Below the pieces are notes generated by a model that had not been told where the DNA came from, did not search any database, and worked only from the letters and a program-made list of their open reading frames with translations. 64,000 nt of DNA, taken from NCBI GenBank assembly GCA_937864035.1, contig CALMIO010000004.1:186001-250000 (forward strand), given 5' to 3'. Positions 26,084 through 34,575 of this stretch are shown here, piece by piece; within the stretch, counting starts at the first letter, position 1, and each line of letters starts with the position of its first letter. The stretch comes from an uncultured Pseudomonadota bacterium. Lineage in GTDB: Bacteria > Bdellovibrionota_C > UBA2361 > CALMIO01. Made by a program: the position numbers and the translations under genes.

Positions 26084-27256
26084 CTATTTTATATAAAAGA
26101 GTTGCGAATTTTCGTTTGAAGCTAATTTTAGTTCGTACGCTTTCTCTGTAGGAAGAGCAATCGCCCCTTCGCCTTGTTTTAGAACAACTTGAGCATTTTC
26201 TTTTTTTTTAATAATCGTGCCGCCCGCAATAACAAAGAATAAGGTTGTTGAATCAATATTGATTGAGTACGATGTTTGACTGACTTCCGCCCGGAACAAT
26301 TTAAAATCGGCTACTGGAACGGGATACTGCCAGATGCCACTCTCTTTTTCCGTGCCATTGATTATTTTTGGTTCTCCTTGATCTTCAAACGAAACGACTT
26401 TCTTAAGAGTCTCTAGATCTATTTTTTTGTTTGTTAAACCGCCGCGCACCACGTTATCGGAGCACGCCATGCATTCTGCCAAATCGCCCGAAAGGTAGGC
26501 GTGAAGGGTGCCTGGCGGAGTGTAGATAGCTTCCCGCGGCTGAAGGGTGATAATGTTTAGGGCGAGCGAAAGCAAAACGCCAAGATCGTCCTCTCCGTAG
26601 CGGCGAGCAAACTCTATAAACAGCTCTTCGTTAGAGTCCAAAGTGTTTTTTTGCGTAGTTAGACTAGAGTAAATCGCCCTTGTTAATTTGGCGATGGCTT
26701 CTTTGTTGAGGGAAAGTAGAGCGTTGAAAAGAGTCTTTCTCGGATCTTTATTGCTATTATTGCTAGTTATCGCTAGCAATTGTTGAAGCTCAGCCATTTT
26801 GCTGATTAGTTTTTCTATTTCGGCTTGCGATCGAAAGTCCCAGAGTAATTTGACCTCACTTAGCGCGACCGCTATCTCTGGTTTGTGGTTGGTGTCCGGA
26901 TAGTTTGCGGGATCAGCGGCGTGAAGTTCGACCGCCCGCTCGCGATTAGGGTGAGCTTGAATTGAGAGAGGCTCTGCAATCGAAAGAATTTTAAAAAGAG
27001 ATGAAAGCGAGAGGGAATTTTTCGCGAGGAATTCGTCAAGAGGCTCTTTGTGGTTCGCGCGCTCTAGATGAGCCGTTTGATCAAGCGGCCGCTCGATCAA
27101 ACTTGGGCTTTTGGGGTGCGCTCCCAACCAGAGTTCGGCGTAGGGAGTTTGCTGATCTAAGTTTTGAAGCTCAAGTAGTTTGGCAACGAGCGAGCTTTCT
27201 CCTTTTTTTCCCCAAGAGTAAGTTTGATATGTTGGCGTTAGGCGGTAGATCGGCAT
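26084..27256 (-). CDS. manA: Mannose-6-phosphate isomerase, class I
   Basis: A 390-residue zinc isomerase interconverting mannose-6-phosphate and fructose-6-phosphate. It starts YRLTPTYQTYSWGKKG; the metal-binding QAHPNRERA (about 117-125) and NHKPEIAVAL segments and the later TPPGTLHAYLSG are family-typical. It feeds mannose or fucose donors for the polysaccharides made elsewhere in the window. It lies downstream of pgi on the same strand with a 137-base gap containing a possible 29-residue ORF. Confidence 0.93.
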   Translation of the reverse strand: MPIYRLTPTYQTYSWGKKGESSLVAKLLELQNLDQQTPYAELWLGAHPKSPSLIERPLDQTAHLERANHKEPLDEFLAKNSLSLSSLFKILSIAEPLSIQAHPNRERAVELHAADPANYPDTNHKPEIAVALSEVKLLWDFRSQAEIEKLISKMAELQQLLAITSNNSNKDPRKTLFNALLSLNKEAIAKLTRAIYSSLTTQKNTLDSNEELFIEFARRYGEDDLGVLLSLALNIITLQPREAIYTPPGTLHAYLSGDLAECMACSDNVVRGGLTNKKIDLETLKKVVSFEDQGEPKIINGTEKESGIWQYPVPVADFKLFRAEVSQTSYSINIDSTTLFFVIAGGTIIKKKENAQVVLKQGEGAIALPTEKAYELKLASNENSQLFYIK

Positions 27257-27276
27257 TTTGCGCCAGAGGCTGTAAA

Positions 27277-27366
27277 TTATTTTAATCGGGAAACCTCAGA
27301 AAAACGCGCTCTTGTTTTTTTGAAGCCGCGAAATTCTTCTTTAAGCAAGATACTTTTTGGTTTCAT
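27277..27366 (-). CDS. Possible 29-residue basic ORF between pgi and manA
   Basis: ATG 27366 opens MKPKSILLKEEFRGFKKT and ends at TAA 27279-27277. AAGAG lies 9 to 13 bases upstream, a moderate ribosome binding site. It is basic, with no membrane segment. It could be a real small protein of the pgi-manA unit or chance; the only support is the position and the starting site. Confidence 0.22.
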   Translation of the reverse strand: MKPKSILLKEEFRGFKKTRARFSEVSRLK

Positions 27367-27393
27367 TTTGTTTATCTCTTCTTTGGCTTTAAT

Positions 27394-28950
27394 TTAATAG
27401 CTATGTTTTTTGATTTCGGAGGTTTTAATTCTTTGCAAAATTTTAAAAAGAGTCGCCTGTTCGTTGGCGGAGAAATATTCTTGTAGGTTCTCAAAGTTTG
27501 GCTGGCAGTTTTTTTCGGCGATAAGTTTAGCGGCTCTTTTTTTGATCTCGAGAGCTTCGGCGGCAGCTTTCTTGCCCGCCTCCACACCCGGCTGGTTGTA
27601 GCAATTAACGTTAATAAAACTTGCGTAAAAGCCAACGACCCGCTCAAAAAGCGCTATCAACGCTCCGATGGTGTACTCGCTTATTTCAGGCAGAACTACG
27701 GTGATCGATTCTCGCCCCTTTTCTTCAAGGGCGCGCCGCGTGCCGAGATAAAAGCCTTGCAGATAATCTCCGGCGGTAATGCCGCCTTCTTCCACTTCGA
27801 GATCGGTGTCGCAAAGGTCGCGTTCTGATTTATAAAAATCATCTTTTAAAACTTCGATAAAGAGGGTGAAAAAATTGTTTGGACCGTCGCGAAGTTGCTG
27901 GACAAGAGCGTGTTGATCGGTTGAACCTTTATTGCCGTAGATAGCCAGCCCTTGATTAACAGTTTTGCCGTCAAGATCCCTCTCTTTGCCGAGGCTTTCC
28001 ATGAATAGTTGTTGCAGGTAGCGGCTTAACAATTCCAGTCGATCTTTGTATGGCAGCACTACCATCGAACGGTCGCTTTTGCTTTTGGTTAATCTCAAAA
28101 TCGCCAGAGCGAGCAGTAGAGCTGGATTTAGAACGGTCTGAGGGCGGATGGTTAGTTCATCCATGTCGCGCGCTCCTTGCAGAAAACTTTCGGTGTCCCA
28201 TCCTTGCAAAGCGCCGGGCAATAGGCCAACGGCGCTAGTTTGACTTGTTCTGCCGCCGGTATGGCTCCAAATGTGAAACCGCTCAAGCCAACCGCTCGCA
28301 GCGGCTCGCCTGTCGAGAGCAGAGTCTTTCATGGTTATAGCAACGGCGTGGCGCGGAAAATCGAGCAAGGCTCTTTTGAAGGCGTTTGCTACCAGTAGCT
28401 CTCCGTTTCTTGTCTCTTTGGTTGAGCCTGATTTTGATATAACGATTACTAGTGTTTGTTTTAGGGAGGGTATAGCTTTAATGGTTGCGGCGATGCCGTC
28501 TGGATCGGTGTTGTCGATAATTTTTAGATCTAGTTTATCGGTTGATGATTTAAGGGCGTGTCCAACAAACATCGGGCCTAAAGCCGAGCCCCCTATGCCG
28601 ATTAGCAAGATGTGTTTAAACGGCTGGTTAGAGCTTGTTTTGATCTCACCGCTATGGATTTTGGCCGCGAAATTTTTGATTTTTTCGATCTCGGTTGAAA
28701 TTGCTGTTTTGATCTCGGCCGAAGGGGCGAGGCTTGGGTTTCTTAACCAGTAGTGTCCGACTAACTGATTTTCGTCGGGGTTGGCTATTGAGCCCGCAAC
28801 TAACTTGAGCATTGAATCTACAGCAAGTTTTGCTCTCTCTTTTTCAGCGGCGAGAAAACTCTCTGTAAATGGGGCTGAACCGAAATCAAGGCTAATACCT
28901 ATTTCTGGAAACTCAAAAAAGTTGTTTTTAAATTTTTGAAAATTATCCAT
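27394..28950 (-). CDS. pgi: Glucose-6-phosphate isomerase
   Basis: A 518-residue isomerase if started at ATG 28950 (MDNFQKFKNNFFEFPEIG); the frame is open a further 16 codons upstream, but that hydrophobic start is not family-like. It interconverts glucose-6-phosphate and fructose-6-phosphate. Sugar-phosphate binding is through IGIGGSALGPMFVG and VISKSGSTKETRNG, and the catalytic region continues with GNKGSTDQHALVQQLRDG. GVEAGKKAAAEAL closes the fold. The length fits the longer SIS-domain enzymes of bacteria. It diverges from the nif3-like gene with 56 bases between starts and is followed by manA. Confidence 0.95.
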   Translation of the reverse strand: MDNFQKFKNNFFEFPEIGISLDFGSAPFTESFLAAEKERAKLAVDSMLKLVAGSIANPDENQLVGHYWLRNPSLAPSAEIKTAISTEIEKIKNFAAKIHSGEIKTSSNQPFKHILLIGIGGSALGPMFVGHALKSSTDKLDLKIIDNTDPDGIAATIKAIPSLKQTLVIVISKSGSTKETRNGELLVANAFKRALLDFPRHAVAITMKDSALDRRAAASGWLERFHIWSHTGGRTSQTSAVGLLPGALQGWDTESFLQGARDMDELTIRPQTVLNPALLLALAILRLTKSKSDRSMVVLPYKDRLELLSRYLQQLFMESLGKERDLDGKTVNQGLAIYGNKGSTDQHALVQQLRDGPNNFFTLFIEVLKDDFYKSERDLCDTDLEVEEGGITAGDYLQGFYLGTRRALEEKGRESITVVLPEISEYTIGALIALFERVVGFYASFINVNCYNQPGVEAGKKAAAEALEIKKRAAKLIAEKNCQPNFENLQEYFSANEQATLFKILQRIKTSEIKKHSY

Positions 28951-29006
28951 AATACTGATAAAGTTTGTTTCAAAAGGAATACATAAGAAAATTAGCACTA
29001 ATCAAT

Positions 29007-29852
29007 ATGGTAAAAAAGAGCAATAAAAAGAAAGCGGATAGTTTGTCAACGCAAAAGACCTCTCAGGCTAAAAAATCGCTTACTCAAGAAGTGGCTCTTG
29101 ATTCTTTGGTAGCTTACATGAATGATTTACTGCGGGTCGTCGATTTTAAGGATGACGCTTTAAACGGTTTGCAGGTTGATTCTGGTAATCATAAGATATC
29201 TAAAGTTGGTTTAGCAGTTGATGTTGGGTACGCTGTAATTCAAGACGCCGTTAAAAAAGATTGCGATCTTTTAATAGCGCATCATGGTCTTTTTTGGAAA
29301 GGAGATTTTCATCCTTTAACCGGAAAATTTGGCGAGAAGGTGCGCCATTTAATAGAGGGAGGTTGCTCTTTATATGCTTCTCATCTGCCGCTCGATGCCA
29401 ATTTTGATATTGGTAATAATATTGAGTTGGCTCGTCTTTTTAGATTAAAAGAGATAGAGCGGGCTTTTGAACATTGCGGATCATTGATAGGGTTTATTGG
29501 GAAAATGCCAAGACCCAAAACTATGATAGAAGTTAAGGGAGTTTTATCCAAACTAAAGGGTGCGAGTCGGATTTTGAGTTTGCCGTTTGGGCCAAAAAAA
29601 ATTTCGACGGTTGGGATTGTTTCCGGTGGCGGGTCTTTGTTGCTTCCAAAAGCGGCTGACCTTGGTTTGGATCTGTACATAACTGGCGAGCCTAAACAAT
29701 TTGTTTATCATGAGGCGCGCGAGCGAGGGATCAACGCGATCTTTGCCGGCCATTACGCCACTGAAACTGTGGGGGTGATTGCTTTAGGGCGCAAACTTGC
29801 CGAACGTTTCGGCGTTAAGATAGAGTTTTTAAATCACCCTACGAATATTTGA
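29007..29852 (+). CDS. Nif3-like dinuclear metal-centre protein
   Basis: A 281-residue Nif3/YbgI-family protein from ATG 29007. The N-terminal Lys/Ser-rich segment (about 1-25) is extra. The core starts LVAYMNDLLRVVDFKDDALNGLQVD; metal ligands are in LLIAHHGLFW (His-His), ASHLPLDANFDIGN and the C-terminal FAGHYATET. The family forms toroidal hexamers with two metals per site; its role is unsettled (annotated as GTP cyclohydrolase type 2 or stress protein). pgk follows nine bases later, so they are probably cotranscribed. Confidence 0.88.
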   Translation: MVKKSNKKKADSLSTQKTSQAKKSLTQEVALDSLVAYMNDLLRVVDFKDDALNGLQVDSGNHKISKVGLAVDVGYAVIQDAVKKDCDLLIAHHGLFWKGDFHPLTGKFGEKVRHLIEGGCSLYASHLPLDANFDIGNNIELARLFRLKEIERAFEHCGSLIGFIGKMPRPKTMIEVKGVLSKLKGASRILSLPFGPKKISTVGIVSGGGSLLLPKAADLGLDLYITGEPKQFVYHEARERGINAIFAGHYATETVGVIALGRKLAERFGVKIEFLNHPTNI

Positions 29853-29861
29853 TTTTTGATT

Positions 29862-31046
29862 ATGAAATTTTTGAGCGATCTTAATTTGTCTGGCAGGCGC
29901 GTTTTGGTTCGCGCTGATTTGAATGTTCCTTTAAGCGATGATGGTCAGGCGATAGCTGATGACAATCGCATTAGGGCTTTTGTGCCGACTTTGAATTTTA
30001 TTATAGAAAGAGGTGGTAAGCCGGTTGTAATCTCTCATTTTGGATCGCCTGCTGGCAAGGTTGATCCGAAGTTATCTCTTAGGATTTGCGCTGAACGTCT
30101 CTCTCAATTGGCGGATAGGTTGGTTAAGTTTATCGCCCAGCCGCTTAGCGATACCGCAGTTAGCGAAGTGGCGGCTTTGGTTGATGGCGAGGTAGCGCTT
30201 TGCGAAAACCTTCGTTTTGATATAGGAGAGGAGAGTAACAGCAAGGAATTTGCCAGCAGGCTAGCAAGGCTTGGGGATTGTTATGTTAACGACGCCTTTG
30301 GCACTGCTCATCGGGCGCACGCTTCGATCGTTTCTCTGCCTAAGTTTTTCAAAGAGAAAGCGGCTGGTCTTTTGATGCAAAAGGAGTTTGAATTTTACGA
30401 ACGCGCTTTATTAAATCCAAAACGTCCTTTGGTTGTTATTATTGGTGGGGCGAAAGTTTCTAGCAAGCTTGGTGTTTTGCGAAATTTAGCGGCGAAAGCA
30501 GATCGGATGTTGATAGGTGGGGCGATGGCGAACACTTTTTTGGCGGCGCAGGGTTTGCAGATGGGGCGTTCTTTGTACGAGCCGGATTTATTGCCGCAGG
30601 CTTTGGAGATTATAGCCGCGATGGCGCGCCGCGAGTGCAAGTTATATCTGCCGGTTGATTTGGTGGTGGCACCTGATTTGACAGCTAAAGGTCTTGATCG
30701 GGTAGTGACGGCGCAGGATGTCCCCGCTGACATGATGGCCCTTGACATTGGACCGGCAACTTGTAGTCTTTTTAAGACGGCGCTTACCAATGCCGAGACA
30801 ATTTTATGGAACGGACCTATGGGCGCTTTTGAACGTGAGCCGTTTGATGCCGGAACTTTGGCTTTGACCGAGAGTATTGCGGCAACGAGCGCACTTAAGG
30901 TTGCCGGTGGTGGCGACACGGATGCGGCGATTCATGCGATGGAACTTGAACATAAATTTAGTTTTATTTCTACTGGCGGCGGGGCGTTTTTGGAGATGAT
31001 AGAGGGCAAGACTTTGCCGGCGGTGGAGGCGCTTGGAGGAATTTAG
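29862..31046 (+). CDS. pgk: Phosphoglycerate kinase
   Basis: A 394-residue kinase making ATP from 1,3-bisphosphoglycerate. Motifs in order: VLVRADLNVPL (about 13-23), the phosphoglycerate-binding ISHFGSP and FGTAHRAHAS, the hinge GGAKVSSKLGVL, and the nucleotide-binding WNGPMGAFE and GGGDTDAAI. Start: ATG 29862 is preferred over the TTG two codons upstream. It lies nine bases beyond the nif3-like stop. gapA and tpiA are elsewhere in the window rather than adjacent. Confidence 0.96.
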   Translation: MKFLSDLNLSGRRVLVRADLNVPLSDDGQAIADDNRIRAFVPTLNFIIERGGKPVVISHFGSPAGKVDPKLSLRICAERLSQLADRLVKFIAQPLSDTAVSEVAALVDGEVALCENLRFDIGEESNSKEFASRLARLGDCYVNDAFGTAHRAHASIVSLPKFFKEKAAGLLMQKEFEFYERALLNPKRPLVVIIGGAKVSSKLGVLRNLAAKADRMLIGGAMANTFLAAQGLQMGRSLYEPDLLPQALEIIAAMARRECKLYLPVDLVVAPDLTAKGLDRVVTAQDVPADMMALDIGPATCSLFKTALTNAETILWNGPMGAFEREPFDAGTLALTESIAATSALKVAGGGDTDAAIHAMELEHKFSFISTGGGAFLEMIEGKTLPAVEALGGI

Positions 31047-31624
31047 GAGTTTAATTGCGACAGCTTTTTTAAAGTTATTTCTTATAGTTTGCTTTGGAGT
31101 ATCTCAGCTCTCAAAATTCGGCGCGCCGCGCGCTGGTATCAAGAACAGAGATTTTTTTAATACAATAAATTTCGGCAAACCAGCTTTGTAATTGTTTAAC
31201 AATTCCTACGCTCCCTTTTTGGAAACACTGAGAAGTTTTCTGTGAAAAATTATTGGAAAGCTGACTAGAAGGCACAAAAAATCCTAAAAGGTGATCGGAT
31301 ATAATGCAATAAATTTGCAGAAAAATACTATAAACCTTGCAAAAGTAATTGAATTAAAATAGTCGGAACGTTGGCATAATTTGCCGTTTTAAATAGAGTT
31401 AAGAGCAAGAGAGGGAGACTAATTAGTAGATAAAACGGCTTAAGATCGGTTTGCAAGGAAGTTTGATGAGAGTTGTAGCGCTGAAAAAGAAGAAAAAAAC
31501 GGATCTCTCGCCTTGGACGTTGCGAGGTGAGAACGATGATGAGAATATATGTAAAGTCTATATTTGAATCTTCAGTGAAAAATCACCCTTTTTCACGGAG
31601 AGCTGAGTAATATTAAAGCTTGCC
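31047..31624. other. 578-base gap after pgk
   Basis: Both neighbours end here (convergent). I see no conserved gene. There is one short frame with a good ribosome binding site (31466-31567, listed) and a hairpin GTGAAAAA/TTTTTCAC at 31575-31596 with a TCACCC loop, 29 bases past the MoxR stop. A GC-rich palindromic stretch GGCGCGCCGCGCGC lies near 31122. Confidence 0.45.
31466..31567 (+). CDS. Possible 33-residue small protein
   Basis: ATG 31466 is preceded by AAGGAAG (31455-31461) at good spacing. The frame reads MRVVALKKKKKTDLSPW and ends at TGA 31567, with a basic N-terminal half and acidic C-terminal half. A hairpin starts eight bases later. No homologue is known to me, so this rests on the translation start alone. 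Confidence 0.25.
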   Translation: MRVVALKKKKKTDLSPWTLRGENDDENICKVYI

Positions 31625-32599
31625 TTACGCCTTGATAAGTTTTTCCATAGCATTGTTCAGCATTTTTGCGAACTCCTCTTTGGCTTCATTGACGCCGCCG
31701 TAGAACTTTAAGCGGTGCATTAAAACATAAGGAGCCACCATTTTTAGATCATCTTCAGTGGCGTAATCGCGATCGACGAGCATCGCCCACGCCCTAACAA
31801 CGGCCTGCAACATCAATGCCGCCCGAGTCGAGGCCCCATACTGAATGTTTGGATTAGTTCGTGTGCTCTGCACCAGCTCAACAATTGCCGAACGCAAAAC
31901 CTCACTAATAGTTATGCTTTTCGCGAGTCTCCGGGCTGCCAAAACCTGATCTCGCCCAATTACAGGAGTTAGCTCAACAAGAGAACTTTGAATTTGATCA
32001 TGATCTTTTAGTATTTCACTTTCCGTTTCAAAATCAACGTAGCTCATCGGAAGTTTTAAAATAAACCTATCTAATTGAACTTGCGGCAACGGATAAGTGC
32101 CGGCAATGTCCAAAGGATTTTGAGTGCCCACCACGAAAAAAAGATCGTCAAGAGGATGAGAAACATTTTCGATCGTAACTTGCTTTTCCGCCATGCATTC
32201 TAAAAAAGCCGCCTGCACCTTCGGGCCAGCGCGATTGATCTCGTCCGCTAGCACAATCTGAGCAAAGATTGGACCATGTGAGAAATAAAATTTGCCGTTG
32301 TGAGGATTGAAAATATTGACCCCTAAAACATCTCCCGGCAACATGTCGGGCGTAAATTGAATCCTCTTAAACGATGCTATGTGATCCGGCGTTGTTGGGG
32401 AGGCGCCGCGAGCAATAAGCTTACCAAGCGCTTTGCAAAGAGTCGTCTTGCCAGAGCCCGGATAATCCTCAATCAAAACGTGACCGTCCGCCAACAGCGC
32501 CGCCAAGATAAATTTAATGGTTGCCTGTTTGCCTTTGATAATACTGTTTAAAACGCTCTCTAACTTACTGAGAGCCTCGCTTGACTCTTTAAAACTCAT
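31625..32599 (-). CDS. MoxR-family AAA+ ATPase
   Basis: A 324-residue AAA+ protein. Walker A is DYPGSGKTTLCKALG (about 43-57) and Walker B IVLADEINRAGP (about 112-123), with sensor 1 in FFVVGTQNPLD and the family segment QVQLDRFILKL. MoxR ATPases act as chaperones or activators for proteins with VWA or metal centres and usually sit with DUF58 and transglutaminase genes, as here. Its ATG overlaps the stop of the TPR gene by four bases (ATGA). It is the last gene of a four-gene operon. Confidence 0.92.
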   Translation of the reverse strand: MSFKESSEALSKLESVLNSIIKGKQATIKFILAALLADGHVLIEDYPGSGKTTLCKALGKLIARGASPTTPDHIASFKRIQFTPDMLPGDVLGVNIFNPHNGKFYFSHGPIFAQIVLADEINRAGPKVQAAFLECMAEKQVTIENVSHPLDDLFFVVGTQNPLDIAGTYPLPQVQLDRFILKLPMSYVDFETESEILKDHDQIQSSLVELTPVIGRDQVLAARRLAKSITISEVLRSAIVELVQSTRTNPNIQYGASTRAALMLQAVVRAWAMLVDRDYATEDDLKMVAPYVLMHRLKFYGGVNEAKEEFAKMLNNAMEKLIKA

Positions 32600-34575
32600 C
32601 TAATCTTAAATAAAATATCTCTAAACTTTGCGCTTGTTTCAAAAGCCTTCTTACCTCGAAGCGTGAAATTTTTTAGGGAATCAATCTTAGATTCCAATCC
32701 TAACATTATTTCTTTGTTTTCTGCCAGCCTTCCGGTGATTGTCAAAGGAGAATCAATTTTATTGTTGAGTTCGAAGTTTGAACTGTTTAAAATTTTTCTT
32801 AAATCACTTGGCATGTCTTCGTTAAAACGAACTGGCAAAGGAACCGCTCGCATAAGCAATTCTGTCGGACTTATCGAATAAAGTTTAAAGATCTCTTCAG
32901 TTAATTGCGATCGGTTATTTTTATTGGCGCTAAGAATTTTAATTTTCAGCCAAAGAGCTTGCGCGATCGCTAATTTGTCTTCTCGTGCCTTAAAATTTGC
33001 TAAAGATTGATTGGTTAGCTCTAAAGCTTTCTGCCGAGAACTTTGACGCCAACTGTTGTTTATTATGTTTTGAGCTTCATACATATTATAGTAAGCAAGC
33101 GCTTTTGGCCTAGCGTCCTTTTGAAGTTCAAGCTGTACACGTCTCCGCAAAACCGCTGTTGATAAACCGGCTAAGGTGTCCCCAAATGTTGGATATTCGA
33201 TTAAACTATCGGTGTTGCGAATATAAAAGTCCTCGATATTTTTTAATTTATTGATCAGAACTCCCCGTGCTCTACGATGATACCACCTTTCGAAAATGGC
33301 TAATTTTGATAACTTGAAAGGATACGCTAAGCTTTCCCAAAAATTTTTACTTGGCGTTGCTTTCAAAATATTTTTTAGGGCGGCGTACGCTTGCCCCAGA
33401 GAGATTGTGGCAGCCACTTCGAGATCTTCTGTGTTGGTGCCGATTTTGCCGAACCACTGTCGGTGAGATAAGGAATTTTCAAAAAAAACAATTGCCTCTT
33501 GAATTTGACCTCGATGCATGGCGATTCGTCCGCGAGCTAAATCTGTTAATGCTCTGTGTTCTTCGGCGTTGCGCAGTGGATACTGCGCAACGCACTCTTT
33601 GAATTTGTCAACTACGTTTTCAGCGGAATCTAATCTTAATTGATCGATTAAGAGTAAAGCTAAGTTAAGATATGGCAAAACATGCTCGCAACTATCAGGC
33701 AGTGAAATTGCGCGGCGCCAAGTGCTTTCGGCCAGCTCATCTTCAAAAAGCTCTTTATAAACTTCGCCTACGTTATTAAGGGGAGTAGCTGGTTGCCCGA
33801 GGGGACCCAAGCTAAATTCATAACGGATTGCTTCTTTAAAGACTCCGATTGATTCAGATTTTTGTTGATCCATTGACAAGAGAATACCTAGCATGTTCAG
33901 CGATCTGCCCATTTCACTATCAGAAAGCGCGCTGAGTTTAGCAACTTTGACAGCTTCTTTGATTCTGCCAAGCTTCATCAGGACCCAAGCTCGACTGCTG
34001 GCGTACCAACTGGTGAAATATCCGTAAGAAGCCAGCTCGTCCAGAACGTCTAACGCCCCTTGATAATCGTCTAAATTTAAACGCGATTGCGAAAGTAAGT
34101 ATAAAAGCCGAGCGTGCTCGTTTTGATCTAACGCGCTAAAATATGGAGGCTTTCCTTTTTTCTCGTAAAATAATTCTAAGGCCCGCTTTGAGTATTTTAG
34201 GCTCAATCGATAGTGTGCCACCTCGGTTAGGTAGTAACTGGCGAGCATCGCGTGTGCCCGCTGTTCGTGCGGATCTCGAGCTAGCAATTTTAACAATAGA
34301 CTGCGCGCATCCAGAGGTTGACCGCGCGCCATCAATATCTCAGCATCTAGTAATACTTGTTCATTGGTTTTCCCCGAAATGTCGCTTTCTTTGATTCCCG
34401 TTAGCTGGTTTTCGCTTTGGCTTTCAATTTCAAATGGATCAAAGTTAAGAGTTGGATCTAAGGGATCGGCTGTTTGGCTTTGGGCAGCTTGAAAGCCGAC
34501 CGAAAACTGCCAAACTGCGACTATTAGTAGCGCGATTATTTTCTTCACTGCCACTCTTTTAGTTTTACTTACCAT
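32596..34575 (-). CDS. Secreted TPR-repeat protein of the MoxR operon
   Basis: A 659-residue protein with an N-terminal signal peptide (KKIIALLIVAVWQFSVGFQA, cleavage probably near AQS). TPR-like helix pairs cover about residues 70-420: DARSLLLKLLARDPHEQRAHAML, GALDVLDELASYGYF and others follow the 34-residue spacing. It is probably periplasmic. The start overlaps the transglutaminase gene by seven bases and the end overlaps moxR by four, so production is coupled. It likely scaffolds the transglutaminase/DUF58 complex, by position only. Confidence 0.75.
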   Translation of the reverse strand: MVSKTKRVAVKKIIALLIVAVWQFSVGFQAAQSQTADPLDPTLNFDPFEIESQSENQLTGIKESDISGKTNEQVLLDAEILMARGQPLDARSLLLKLLARDPHEQRAHAMLASYYLTEVAHYRLSLKYSKRALELFYEKKGKPPYFSALDQNEHARLLYLLSQSRLNLDDYQGALDVLDELASYGYFTSWYASSRAWVLMKLGRIKEAVKVAKLSALSDSEMGRSLNMLGILLSMDQQKSESIGVFKEAIRYEFSLGPLGQPATPLNNVGEVYKELFEDELAESTWRRAISLPDSCEHVLPYLNLALLLIDQLRLDSAENVVDKFKECVAQYPLRNAEEHRALTDLARGRIAMHRGQIQEAIVFFENSLSHRQWFGKIGTNTEDLEVAATISLGQAYAALKNILKATPSKNFWESLAYPFKLSKLAIFERWYHRRARGVLINKLKNIEDFYIRNTDSLIEYPTFGDTLAGLSTAVLRRRVQLELQKDARPKALAYYNMYEAQNIINNSWRQSSRQKALELTNQSLANFKAREDKLAIAQALWLKIKILSANKNNRSQLTEEIFKLYSISPTELLMRAVPLPVRFNEDMPSDLRKILNSSNFELNNKIDSPLTITGRLAENKEIMLGLESKIDSLKNFTLRGKKAFETSAKFRDILFKIR

